DNA from: Portunus trituberculatus
Taxonomy: Eukaryota; Arthropoda; Malacostraca; Decapoda; Portunidae
Assembly (NCBI RefSeq): GCF_017591435.1
Contig: NC_059257.1
Coordinates: 1,548,826-1,612,825, forward strand
DNA length: 64,000 nucleotides
Reading direction: 5' to 3'
A program made the position numbers and the translations under genes. Positions 20,119 through 30,999 of the stretch are shown piece by piece. The notes beneath the pieces were generated by a model, which did not search any database, had not been told where the DNA came from, and worked only from the letters and a program-made list of their open reading frames with translations. Every line of letters begins with the position of its first letter. The stretch's first letter is position 1.

Positions 20119-20126
20119 TATATAAT
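20119..20126 (+). promoter_or_regulatory. Candidate TATA box (TATATAAT)
   Basis: TATATAAT lies about 100 bp downstream of the inverted CCAAT-like boxes of the palindrome's right arm. It is followed by about 200 bp of GC-balanced sequence ending in a donor-like GAGAGTAAGT near 20325-20334. It could belong to an LTR or an unrecognised first exon. The evidence is only positional. Confidence 0.25.
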
Positions 20127-20689
20127 ACCTTTGGAGTTCCTGCTGTATTGTGTTACTTCTAAGTAAACGTAAGGAGCTGTACTACGTGTTTCCTGCCAGT
20201 CCTGCTTGTCTGAGTGAGTGCCTGTCTGTGAGTGGTTTCCCTCGCATCCCTTGCTAGCCACGGACCCTCGTCAACTTATCCAGGTGCCGCCCCACGTCCT
20301 GCACGCTGTCCTGTCTCCATCGCTGAGAGTAAGTGGTTTACGGTTGCGGCGATGGAAGCTGAAGTAAGGACCTTTGGGTGCTGCTTTGCCCAGTGGATGC
20401 GGGTGTGGGTGGCCCTGCTGTGCTGTGTGGGCTGTGATTCGTAACAATATCAATCTGGCAAGGTGAATAGGCTATCATCACAGCGCAAAGGGAACTGGGT
20501 AAGAAAAACCATGTTGAAATATCGTGTACAAAGATAGGGAAAATCTTTCTAATACGTCCGTGTTATTTACAGTAGTGGAATTCACATATTTTGTAGAAGA
20601 CTATGTTGGCTTGTAGTAAACACAAAAGTTTTTGGTGGGGCCGTGTCTATGGTGGCTATAAATTGGGACGAAAAGGTTTCTATACCGCA
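20127..20689. other. Sequence without a recognisable gene
   Basis: Possible transcript leader after the TATA-like box, then AT-richer DNA. No ORF resembles a known family. Weak similarity to the far end of repeat R copy 2 may begin near 20620. Confidence 0.3.
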
Positions 20690-21443
20690 CAGCTGCGGCG
20701 AGCCACGGAGCTCCATCACACTCGGAAATGAGCAGTACACTGACTTGCATTTGTTTATAGCTGGGGTTTGTGGGTAACTGCTGAATAGGATTCTTATTGT
20801 GTCTATAGTTCTTTTGTCCAATGACGTGCCACCCCCTCTTAACACCACGAGCTGCGCCAATGAAAATTTCCTATATGTATTTGTAAACCGGGCACAGCTG
20901 GGCAGACAGGTGCACAAAGACATCTGTGTGCGCAGTTCAGCCATGGCCACTAGTGACATTAGTTGTAAAGGTTGCGAATTTGATTACTGGGAAATCATCG
21001 CTCCTGCGATGCAAGTCAGTGTACAATCGAGAAGAGGACCAGCCAGGACCTTCATCCTTTCGTTAAGGCAGGGGTTCCCAAACTGGGGGTCATGACCCCC
21101 AAAGGGGTCATGAGCCCTTTTCTGGGGGTCATGAAGGGTCTAACAACTGTATGTACTACATTCAGCTTGCAGGAACGGGGCTAAACTTTTCAGTCAGTCT
21201 CGAAGCTGGCTCGAGTGCATGCGCAGACCGGTAGTCCACTATAAGTACCACGGCTGCCAGACCCGCCACACAGTGTTGCCAGATTGGCCATTTTCTGGCT
21301 AGAAGCCGCTAGAATCGGCTAGATCTAGCGGCCAGCTTAGCCGATTTACAAATTTCGAGATGGCAACACTGCCGCCACGACGCCACCTCATCAGTCCTTC
21401 TCTTGAAGTTAGCCAGACCAGCTCAAACGGTCGAGATTGGATC

Positions 21444-22997
21444 ATGGAACAGGAGTTCTCTTTCAACCTAGCAACGTCGTCAAGGCATCGTACAAGATCT
21501 CCTTTCTTATTGCAAAGCAGAAGAAGCCACACACAATTGGAGAGAAGCTTGTTAAACCTTGCATGGTAGAGGCTGCTCGTCTTGTCCTTGATCAGAATTG
21601 TGTCAACAAGCTTAATCAGATAAGTCTTTCGGACAACACAGTTAAGCAGCGCATCGATGACATGTCGCAGGACATCAAGTCTCAGGTGATAGAGAAAATC
21701 AAACTCTCTCCCTTCTTCGCCATCCAACTTGATGAGACCACAGACGTTGCACATCTTCCTCAGCTTTTGGTTTATGCTCGGTTCATCTCCGAAAATCAGG
21801 TGGAGGAGGAGTTCCTCTTCTGCAGCCCACTGATAACGACAACAAAGGCTGAAGATATCATGAACATAGTGTCCAACTTCTTCGAAGAGGAAAATCTCTC
21901 GTGGGCAAAATTGGTTGGTGTCTGTACGGACGGAGCCCCCAGCATGCTCGGCTCCAGGTCAGGATTTATGGCACTGGTGAAAAGAAGAACCTAGACATCA
22001 TTACAACACACTGCCTGATCCACCGTGAGGCTCTTGCCTCCAAGACGCTTCCTGCTCCTCTCAAAGCTACCTTGGAAACAGTGATCCGCATCGTCAACCA
22101 TATCAAAGGAGGGGCACTCAACACCAGGCTGTTTCGTAGGTTGTGCCAAGACATGGATTCTGCTCACCAAGATCTACTCTTCTACACATCTGTTCGTTGG
22201 CTGTCAAAGGGTAATGTTCTCGCCCGTGTATTTGAACTCTTTGATGAATTGCTGATATTTCTGGCAGCTCAAGGGAAGAAAACGGATCAGCTGTTAAATG
22301 ACATTCAGGGCCATTTAAGTGTAGTCTTGCCTACTTGGCAGATGTTTTGAAGCTTTGAATGGACTCAACCGGCAACTACAGGGCCCAGATACCACTATCA
22401 TAATGCATACCGATGCCATCAAGGCTTTCCTCGACAAGTTAGCTCTCTGGAAGAGGAAAGTTGAAAGGGGAAATGTAGCTTCCTTTCAGCGTCTGAACGA
22501 GGTCATCGGAGAAGAACCACTTGCCGAGGAGCTGCAACAAGAGATCAAGGAACACTTGATAATCCTCCAAGAAGAGTTCAAACGCTATTTTCATGAAACT
22601 GATATAAATGAAAATGTACAGCTGACACTTGCTCGCAATCCTTTCCGATGCACTGTGGATGAACTTCCTGATGACATACAAGAGGAATTCTTGGAGCTCA
22701 TCAACAACACCGCAGCGAAAGAGGAGTTCCAGGAACAGCAACAGTTCAACAGCTCTAACTGCTGGGTCAAGATGCTCTCCGCTTTCCCCAAGACCAGCAA
22801 ATTTGCCCTGAAAGTACTCATTCCTTTTTCATCCATCCACTTACCTCTGTGAAAGTGGTTTCTCGACTCTCCTGGTGATCAAATCGAAGGCTAGAAACAG
22901 GTTGAATGCTGAAGCAGACATGCGATGTGCCTTGAGCCATACAGACCCTCGTATTGATTTGCTTGTAGCAAAGAAGCAGGTACATTATATGGAGTAG
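21444..22997 (+). pseudogene. hAT transposase (ZBED5/SCAND3-like), frameshifted
   Basis: A transposase in several frames from about 21444 to the TAG at 22995-22997. Recognisable parts are an N-terminal KQKKPHTIGEKL region, FFAIQLDETTDVAHLPQLLV with the first catalytic acidic residue, WAKLVGVCTDGAPSMLGSRSG, THCLIHREALASK, and the RWLSKGNVLARVFEL block that includes the hAT tryptophan. The C-terminal dimerisation segment near 22780-22990 is readable only across a frame change (CESGFSTLL-type). Frameshifts lie near 21480, 21970, 22350 and 22850. No BED finger is visible. Family resemblance is strong and activity is excluded. Confidence 0.85.
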
Positions 22998-25900
22998 GCA
23001 GTAGTCACCTGCCGCCCGGTGGAATACTCCAGGAGAGGTACTTACGGGGATGTAGGCAGTGCTGCAGACTGAGTGATTCCCCGTGTCCTCTCTTCCCGGT
23101 TCCCTTTGTGGTCTCATTTATACAATTGAGCAGCTGCAGCCTGCCCTCTAAAGACAACTTCTACTACTTCCTACACTACACTACAACACCTTACACTTTT
23201 ACACTCTCTTCAAATCAAAATTTAATAATGGCTTCACCACGCCCTGCCTCGGAGTCCCCTCTGGGAGGGACCATAAATGTCCCCAGGTCGGACTGCCCTC
23301 TGCTGTCGACCTTGGGTGTCTTGACACTTCATCTAATACTTTCACTATCAATTTCTGCAACATTCGTGGCCTTCGTTCTAATTTTCAATCTGTGGAACAC
23401 CACCTCTCCTCTACTAAACCTCATCTTCTCTTCCTAACCGAAACACAGTTGTCTGTGACTACTGACAGCAGCCCCTTTTCTGTTCCCTCCTACTTGCTCT
23501 ATCCTCATTTTCAATCCAAAGCTGGATGTTGCGCATACGTGCGTAACGACACCACTTGCTCTCGTGCCCACAATCTTGAATCTTCAGAATTTTCTACCAT
23601 CTGGCTAAGACTTCAATGTCACTCTCTAACTAAATTCATCTGTGCTGTATACCTCTCACCTAATTCCTCTGACTATGTAAAATTCTTTGACTATTTGACT
23701 TCCAAGGTGGAGCACATCTTATCTCACTTTCCTTTTGCTGAGATCTCCATTTTAGGGATTTCAATGTTCACCACCAGCTTTGGCTTTCATCTTCTTTCAC
23801 TGACCAACCTGGTGAACAAACCTTCAACTTTGCTATCCTTCATGACCTAGAGCAGCTAGTGAAGTTCCCTACCCGTATTCCTGACCGCCTTGGAGACACG
23901 CCCAACATTCTTGATCTTTTCCTAACCTCCAACCCTTCTGCTTACTCTGTTAAACTTTCCTCTCCGTTGGGCTCCTCCGACCACAATCTAATTTCCGTTA
24001 CCAGTTCTATCACTCCAGTGCAGCCTCAGGACCCGCCTAAGCGGAGGTGCTTCTGGCATTTTAACTCTGCTAAGTGGGAGGAACTAAGGCAGTACTATTC
24101 TGATTTCCTTGGGATGATTATTGTTTTCATGTCAGAGATCCTTCTCTTTGTGCCGAGCGCATAACAGAGGTGATTATCTCTGGCATGGAGCTATACATTC
24201 CTCATACTTTCTCTAACCCTAAAGCTAAAAAGCCTTGGTTTAACTCTGCTTGTTCTCGTGCTGTCAATGATAGAGAGGCGGCTCACAAACGGTTCCGTAG
24301 CCATCCAACTGCTGAAACTCATGCCCTATATATTTCTGCCCGTAATCATGCCAAATCTATTCTCCAACTTACTAAAACTCTTTCATCAATAGAAAATGTC
24401 AAAGTCTTTCCAATTCTAACTCCTCTCGAGATTTCTGGCATCTAGCCAATAATATCTCTAACAACTTTACTTCTTCGTCTTTCCCTCCTTTACTTCATCC
24501 AGATGGCTCTACAGCTGTCTCTTCTTTTCTAAAGCTGAACTCTTCGCTCAAACCTTTGCTACCAACTCAACTTTGGATGATTCTGGGCATATTCCTCCTA
24601 CTCCTCCACCCTCTGACTACTTCATCCCTAAAATTAAAATTCTTTATAAAGACGTTTTCCTGGCCCTCTCTGGCCTTGATTCTCGGAAGGCTTACGGTCC
24701 GGATGGAGTCCCTCCTGTTGTTCTCAAAACTGTGCTTCCGAACTCGCTCACTGCCTGGTCAAACTCTTTCATCTGTGTCTCTCTACTTCTATTTATCCTT
24801 CTTGCTGGAAGTTTGCTCACATTCAACCTGTCCCTAAAAAGGTGACCACTCCAATCCTTCTAACTACCGCCCTATAGCTTTGATTTCCTGCCTTTCTAAA
24901 GCCTTTGAGTCTATCCTTAATAGGAAGATAATGAGGCATCTATCAGCTCACAACCTTCTCTCTGATTGCCAGTATGGTTTCCGTAAAGGCAGATCTACTG
25001 GTGATCTTCTTACTTTCCTAACTGAATCTTGGTCATCCTCTTTAGGGACTTCGGTGAAACCTTTGCTGTCGGCCTTGACATATCGAAAGCCTTCGATAGA
25101 GTCTGGCACAAATCTTTAATTTCTAAACTACCCTCCTACGGATTCTATCCTTCTCTCTGTACCTTCATCTCCAGTTTCCTTTCCGATCGTTCTATTGCTG
25201 CTGTAGTAGACGGTCACTGTTCTTCCCTAAAACTATCAACAGTGGTGTTCCACAGGGTTCTGTCCTATCACCCACTCTCTTTCTATTATTCATCAATGAT
25301 CTCCTAAATCTGACTCAATGCCCTATCCACTCCTATGCTGATGATACCACCCTGCATTATTCAACAGCGTTCAACAGACGCCCAACCCAACAACAATTAA
25401 ATGACTCAAGGCGAGATGCTATAGGACGCCTAACTTCTGATCTTTCACTTGTTTCTGATTGGGGCAGAGAAAACCTGGTTTTGTTCAATGCCTCAAAAAC
25501 TCAATTTCTACAACTATCTACTCGACATAACCTTCCAGACAACTATCCTCTCTTCTTCAATAACACTCAACTTCCCTCTCCTCTACATTAAACACACTCG
25601 GTCTATCCTTCACTAAAAATCTAAACTGGAAATTTCACATCTCTACTCTTGCTAAATCAGCTTCCAAGAAGTTAGGTGTCCTATGGCGTCTTCGTCCATT
25701 TTTCTCCCTCCCAGCTGCTTGCTCTGTACAAGGGCCTTATCCGCCCGTGTATGGAGTATGGCTCTCATGTCTGGGGATCCACACACAGCTTTACTAAACA
25801 AGGTGGAATCTAAAGCTTTTCGTCTTATCAACTCTTCTCCTCTAACTGACTGTCTTGATTCTTTAAGTCACCGCCGCAATGTTGCATCTTTATCTGTCTT

Positions 25901-26312
25901 CTACCGCTGTTTTCATGCTGTCTGCTCTTCTGAACTTGCTAACTGCATGCCTTCCCCTCCTGCGGCCTCGCTGCACAAGACTCTCTACTTCTTCTCATCC
26001 CTATTCTGTCCATCTTCCTAATGCAAGAGTTAACCAGTATCTTCACTCCTTCATTCCCTACACTGGTAAACTCTGGAACTCTCTACCTGTGTCTGTATTT
26101 CCACCTGCCTATGACTTAAACTCTTTCAAAAGAGGAGTGTCAAGACACCTCTTACGTTAACTGGACCCTCCTTTTAGATTTTTTTGTTTTTTCTCTTTCT
26201 ACTTTCCTCTTAACAGGGCCTGGCAACCAGCGGGATTTTTTTTTTTCCAACACTTTGTTTGCCCTTGGCCAGTGCCCTTGTAATGTAAAAAAAAAAAAAA
26301 AAAAAAAACATT
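22998..26312 (+). mobile_element. LINE family D, copy D1, near full length
   Basis: A 3.3-kb LINE just after the hAT transposase stop codon. It has a GC-balanced 5' leader (about 22998-23220), endonuclease plus RT coding region, a short 3' UTR with GCCCTTGGCCAGTGCCC, and poly(A) at 26287-26308. The left boundary is approximate because no clear target duplication was found. It is nearly identical to D2 in ISCA1 intron 3, including two shared frame-breaking differences from D0. Two near-identical copies suggest recent activity of the family. Confidence 0.85.
23228..26160 (+). pseudogene. LINE D1 ORF2: APE endonuclease and reverse transcriptase
   Basis: Reading through frame changes: endonuclease (NFCNIRGLRSNFQSVEHH, FLTETQL, CCAYVRNDT, SPLGSSDHNLIS near 23960), then RT with KAYGPDGVPPVV, YGFRKGRSTGDLL, GLDISKAFDRVWHKSLIS, SPTLFLLFIND and the catalytic SYADDTTLH (about 25334-25360). 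The C-terminal region is SHRRNVASLSVFYRCFH. Frame breaks occur near 23330, 23755, 24400, 24725, 24840, 25045, 25225, 25580 and 25710. No RNase H follows. The catalytic YADD survives, but the protein cannot be made intact. Confidence 0.85.
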
Positions 26313-26865
26313 CTTCACATTAAAATGTTAATAAATCAGTCATTGTTATAATAAACATTATAAAGATCAATGGATTTTATTTTTCTCTGCTGTGATTAAT
26401 ATTTATAATTTTAAAATATATCTGTGCCATTTAAAATTAGTACGATTTTGGAAGGCTTATAAATGTGGGGGTCATGACAGGTTTGGTACTGCTGTAAGGG
26501 GTCACGTTCTAAAAAAGTTTGGGAAACACTGCGTTAAGGAATTGTGAGGAGGGGTATTGGTAGAGGTAGGGCATATTGTGTGAAGCTATAAGAGAACCGG
26601 TGTGGGGGGAAGGAAGCTGCCCCAAAGCAAGGATATGGTAGGTTAGGCTTATGTTAGGGTTAGGTTAGTGTTGTAGGGGGTCCATGGGGCCTTGCCCCGG
26701 CTAGGTTAGATTACGTTAAGTTAGGTTTATGTTAGGTTTAGGTTAGTGTTGTAGGGGAGAGGGTCATATAAAACCTCCCTATATTTTGGGATATTTTCGA
26801 ACATTTGGGGAAATTTCCCTAGATTTTCCAAATTCCATATATCACTCAAATAGACTGTCACTGAC

Positions 26866-28396
26866 TTGTTTGCGGAGCACATTCCCAGTGTCTCCCGGAA
26901 GGATCCTGCAGCCCCAGGTGCACGCCACCGCCAGAGAATGGAATCTCTGGGCGTCAACTTTTCTTCCACTGGAGGGGAGTCTTATAATGTCCCATTCTCT
27001 GCTTCTGAGTTGCGGACTGCTTTGTCTCAGTGTCATGACTCTTCTCCTGGTCCAGACGACATTCCTTATGCCTTTTTGTGTCACATGTCTGACCGTGCTT
27101 TTACCTTTTTATTAAATCTTTATAATATGATTTGGCATACCGGTGATTTTCAATCCTCTTGGGCTGTCGCTGTGGTTCTCCCATTTCCGAAGCCTGGAAA
27201 AGATCACCTCCAGACTACAAACTACCGTCCTATATCTTTGACATCCTGTATTTGTAAAGTGTTGGAAAAGATGGTAAATGTAAGACTTATGTGGTACTTG
27301 GAGAAGGGGAAGTACTTGTCATCGGTACAGTATGGCTTCCGAAAGATGAGGTCTACTACTGATGCTCTTTTATCGCTTGAGTCGTCTGTTTGTGAAGCCT
27401 TCGCTAATCACCACCACCAGTTTACTGTATTTTTTTTACCTGGAGAAGGGCTACGACACAGCTTGGTGTCATGGTACTTTACATACCTTGTTTAATTTTG
27501 GTCTCCATGGCCACCTTCATATTTTTATCCATCAGTTTTTATCCAGATGTCTTTTACGGGTTCGAGTGGGGAGTGTTCTTTCCGAGGCTAGTGCTCTAAA
27601 TGATGGTGTCCCACAGGGAAGTATTCTTAGTGTTACACTATTCGCATTCGCCATAAATGGTGTTATAGATACTCTTCCGAATGGCGTTCACAGCTCCTTA
27701 TATGTAGACGACTTATGCATCTCTTTTCCTGCTGCCAGGATGTCACCGATTGAGCGCAAGCTCCAACTGGCAATCAATAGGGTGTCCAGTTGGGCCAACA
27801 TGATCGGTTTTCGATTCTCCACCTCGAAGACCGTAGCCATGCATTTTTGTCGCAACTGTGGTGTCCATCCAGACCCTGATTTTTACCTCGCCAATAGACG
27901 CCTCTCATGTGTAGAGGCGACTCGATATCTTGGCCTATTGTTTGACAACCGTCTTACTTGGGTTCCCCATTTCCGTTCTCTTAAGGCGTCTTGTCGGCAG
28001 GCATTATCCCTGCTTCGGGTTTTAAGTCACATCTCTTGGGGTGCGGACAGGGACACTTTGCTGCTTCTTCACCGTACACTTTTACTTCCCAAGCTGGAAT
28101 ACAGCTGTGAGATCTACTCATCCGCATCGGATGCGTGCTTGACTCCGTGCATCATGCTGGGGTCTTGTCACGGGTGCATTTCGGACATCTCCAATACCTA
28201 GCCTACTAGTGGATGCTGGTTTCTGGACGCTCGACCTCCGGTGTCAGTCTTCGATGCTCTGGTGTTGGTTTCGCACCCACCGTCTTCCTGATTCTGTCCC
28301 TTGTCTGTCAATATTGCGGGACTCGTGCTCGCAGGCATATGTCACTCGACCTAGTCTCCCTAAACTTTTTGGTCATCAAGTCGCAAATCTCATGGC
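26866..28396 (+). pseudogene. LINE I-2 ORF2, reverse transcriptase part
   Basis: Contains the RT N-terminal region (FSASELRTALSQCHDSSPGPDDIPYAFL), PFPKPGKDHLQTTNYRPISL, QYGFRKMRSTTDALL, motif A altered by a frameshift near 27440, NDGVPQGSILSVTLF, the catalytic SLYVDDLCISF (near 27705), and the thumb (LLFDNRLTWVPHFRS). It ends where I-3 inserted. The frame is broken near 27440 and 28135. Confidence 0.8.
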
Positions 28397-28443
28397 AACC
28401 CCCCATATGGGAACCGCCTTGTCGTGGTGGGGGCTTGCGTGCC

Positions 28444-28693
28444 TGTGGTAGTTGTCGTAAAACAGGGGTAGCATGGAGACACCTGAGTCCATTATGAAAT
28501 TCTATTTACGGTAGCACAATACACAACAAGTATAAACCGAGCGAAACGAGAGGCAGGAGGCGTAGCGTGTCAGCCTCAGGCGGCGGCGAGCGAGGACTGC
28601 CGGGAAAGACGTGACGTCAGTCGAGTCAGCCAACTGACTCTATGATATTACAGAAAATGATGTATGGGTAAAATATAAGGACATACTAACATA
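28444..28693 (-). mobile_element. 250-bp LTR-like insertion with TGCC duplication
   Basis: Absent from I-1, whose sequence runs straight through GCTTGCGTGCCCCTGTGACC. Here TGCC is repeated at 28440-28443 and 28694-28697 around a 250-bp block. On the - strand the block starts near TGTTAGTATG and ends CTACCACA, the TG...CA ends of an LTR, although two extra bases (TA) precede the TG. No coding content. Best explained as a solo LTR from a small Gypsy-like element. Confidence 0.65.
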
Positions 28694-29099
28694 TGCCCCT
28701 GTGACCTGGCGAGCTAAGCTAGAGGGGGCTTAGGCCCCTGCTCTGCCCTTTCGAGGGGGAGAGGGCTACCCATGCTAGTAAGATCGCCAGTGAGGGGCCA
28801 GGCTAAATGGTTTTTACGTAGGCTGCCAGTGGACCAGCGGAGCCACCCGCTGGAGGGATCGCCCAATAGGGGCCGTCTTGTGCTGGATGGTTGGGTGTCC
28901 AGGCTGGGATGCTTTGGGAGGGGGGGTCTCAGCTCTACCGTGGACAAACTTTCTGCATCATGTGGGGCCTTTTTTTAAAAGATTGGTCCGCATGGGGACG
29001 AGGTACCCCACCCACGGCAGCCAGCGCTCGTTCCCATTGTTGTCCCAGTAGGTGGTTTCCCTTGCCCCTGGAGCTAATCTTTTGTGTTACTGTTTCTTT

Positions 29100-30997
29100 A
29101 TGGGAAAACACAAAAAACTTTCAGGTTCTCGTGAGGTGGCTGATCTGGCCCACGAGACGTAATCTTCAGGTCTGAGTAGGAAGGAGGATTCCCCTCCAGA
29201 AGGGCCTCCTACAGTAGTCTCCTGTTCTGGGAGTTCTTCTGAGGGACGCATTTCTGTTGAATATGACTCCCTTTTGATGGTAAATGTGAATCCATCATTT
29301 TCCTATCACGCCTTGCACTCCCTTCTCAAGGTGTATGGCACGGTTCTTCGCATTCGACTTGTTTATGATAAGGACTTTCCATCTAACCGCTGGTATGTGA
29401 CTTTTCTGTCATGTGATGAAGCCCATTTGGCTTATGAACATGTAGCATCTCTGCCCCTTGCCGGCTCTGACTGAATTTTTCCAGTCGCGTAATATTTCAG
29501 ACAGTGACATGAATTACATCCCAAATGTTCTTGAAAGCTATTTAGAGAGTTCAGTTCCAGAAGTTCGCTACATCCCGCCTCCACGTTGGTTTGTGGCGTA
29601 CTACAGAAATGGGCGTGGGAATTTCATCCATGCCTCCCGGTACTTGTCCAAAGAGATCGGCACGATTCCTGAGGGAAACCTCAAGAAGTACGGTAAAGGG
29701 GTGCTAGTGCGAGCTAAAGATATCACGCAGACAAGGATGTTGCAACATCTACCATGCCCTTCTGACAGCATGTTTGAGACCGTGAAGGCTCATCCCACCT
29801 TTAATTATAGCAAAGGTTCTATGTGTTTATAGTCAAGATCTTTATGAATTTCCAGAAGAGGAAATACTAGCAATGTGTCCTAGCTCAGTCCAAAAGGTGA
29901 CTAAGATGAGGAACTCTTCCAACATGGTCCTTCTCACCTTCTTTGGTTCCACCCTCCCAGACCGAGTTCATACCGGTCCTATCAATCTTAGGGTGAGGCG
30001 TTTTGTTTCTCGCCCTCTTCAGTGTTTCTCATGCTATGGGTACGGTCACGGCAAAAGCTCATGTAAGGAAGCTTCTCGATGTGATAATTGCTCTGCACTA
30101 GACTCACATTCTGAGGAGCAATACAATGCTGCTGCTTATTGTTTCCATTGCCGTGATGCTTATCACGTACGTTCCAGGCAATGCCCAAGGTTTCGCCTGG
30201 AGCAGGATATTTTACAGCTTGCTAATAGTCAGTTCATCCGTCTTGGTAGCACCCGCCGCGAACTCCTGTACCGCCAGAAGGACGGTACTGGTGCGACATC
30301 CTATACTTCATTGGCCGCTCGCTCTTCAGCTGAGTCTGCCGGTCCGAATACAACTCCTCCTGCTACCTCTCGCTCTGTTGGAGCAGGTGGTCCTGTTCAT
30401 TTGGCCAATAGGTTTGCCCTTTTGTCCGATGACTCAGTTGAGTCATCTTTTAGAAGTGACGAGAATAATACGAACTTGACCAAAGTCACCCATGTAGTGG
30501 ATGTCCATTTGCCCCCTGTATCGCCTAAGCCTTTGAAGGGCCTGACCAAACGGCATCATGGCTCTGCGGAGTCGATAGATTTAGCTCAGCCTAAACAATC
30601 TAAGGTTTCTCCTGGTGTACATGATCGTGAGTCCTCCAGGGACCGCTTTGTAATGGTAGCTCGAGTAGTTTCTGTCCAACCTTCTGTGACGCCCTCCGTC
30701 TCAGATCAGGCTTCTTGTGATGAGGACGGTCTTAGCATGGAGACGTCCGATGATATTGTCACAGCCGTCCCTCGTGGACCCGCTGTGTCAAAAAGTGCAG
30801 TCCAGCCTGACCCTCGTCCTCCTATGACCGGTAGGAGTGATGATGGTTCGCATCACTCACCGGTAGGCCGAAAGGCTGCGGTCCAACGACCCGGCACATC
30901 TCAACTCCCGGTGTCTTCTCGTCGGTTGATTATTTCTAGTCAGATGAGTCACGGGCAGCCCCTTCAAAAGGCTCCCCCGTCCATTGCACCTAAATAG
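29100..30997 (+). pseudogene. LINE I-3 ORF1: RRM-like region and zinc knuckles
   Basis: Begins MGKHKKLSGSREVADLA at 29100 but reaches a stop near 29160. It reopens with VNVNPSFSYHALHSLLKVYG (RRM-like), then a middle region, then three Cys/His knuckles (CFSCYGYGHGKSSC, CDNCSALDSHSEEQY, CFHCRDAYHVRSRQC). The second knuckle has lost its last cysteine (HSEEQY against HSEEHC in I-1). A 374-codon open stretch runs from 29873 to the TAG at 30995-30997. Frameshifts lie near 29470 and 29830. Confidence 0.8.
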
Positions 30998-30999
30998 TC

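Larger units (their letters stand above)
21069..26531 (+). mobile_element. hAT transposon with 8-bp target-site duplication, interrupted by LINE D1
   Basis: Ends CAGGGGTTCCCAAAC (21069) and GTTTGGGAAACACTG (to 26531) form terminal inverted repeats of hAT type. They are flanked by CGTTAAGG at 21061-21068 and 26532-26539, the 8-bp duplication typical of hAT. Subterminal GGGGTCATGA motifs recur at both ends. Without LINE D1 (22998-26312) the element is about 2.1 kb. The second copy of repeat R carries the unoccupied site (CATTAAGAT between the same flanks), confirming insertion. Confidence 0.93.
20690..26850 (+). repeat. Repeat R, copy 1 (split by a hAT transposon)
   Basis: Two pieces, 20690-21060 and 26540-26850, are continuous in the inverted second copy at 43875-44700. 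R contains an open frame of about 100 codons (about 20785-21060, continuing at 26540 to a TAG near 26561), then a stretch rich in GGTTAGGTTAG-type units (26637-26750), and ends near TATATCACT. No terminal inverted repeat or polymerase is seen, so its class is unknown. The copies differ at roughly one base in ten by eye. Confidence 0.7.

Noticed and set aside
21444..22997. Domesticated ZBED5/SCAND3-like host gene
   Set aside because: Several frameshifts, intact transposon termini and target duplication around it. It is a transposon remnant.
28387..28396. Precise length of the I-3 target duplication
   Set aside because: The element's ATCC-rich 3' end makes 8 versus 10 bp ambiguous, so no single value is claimed.
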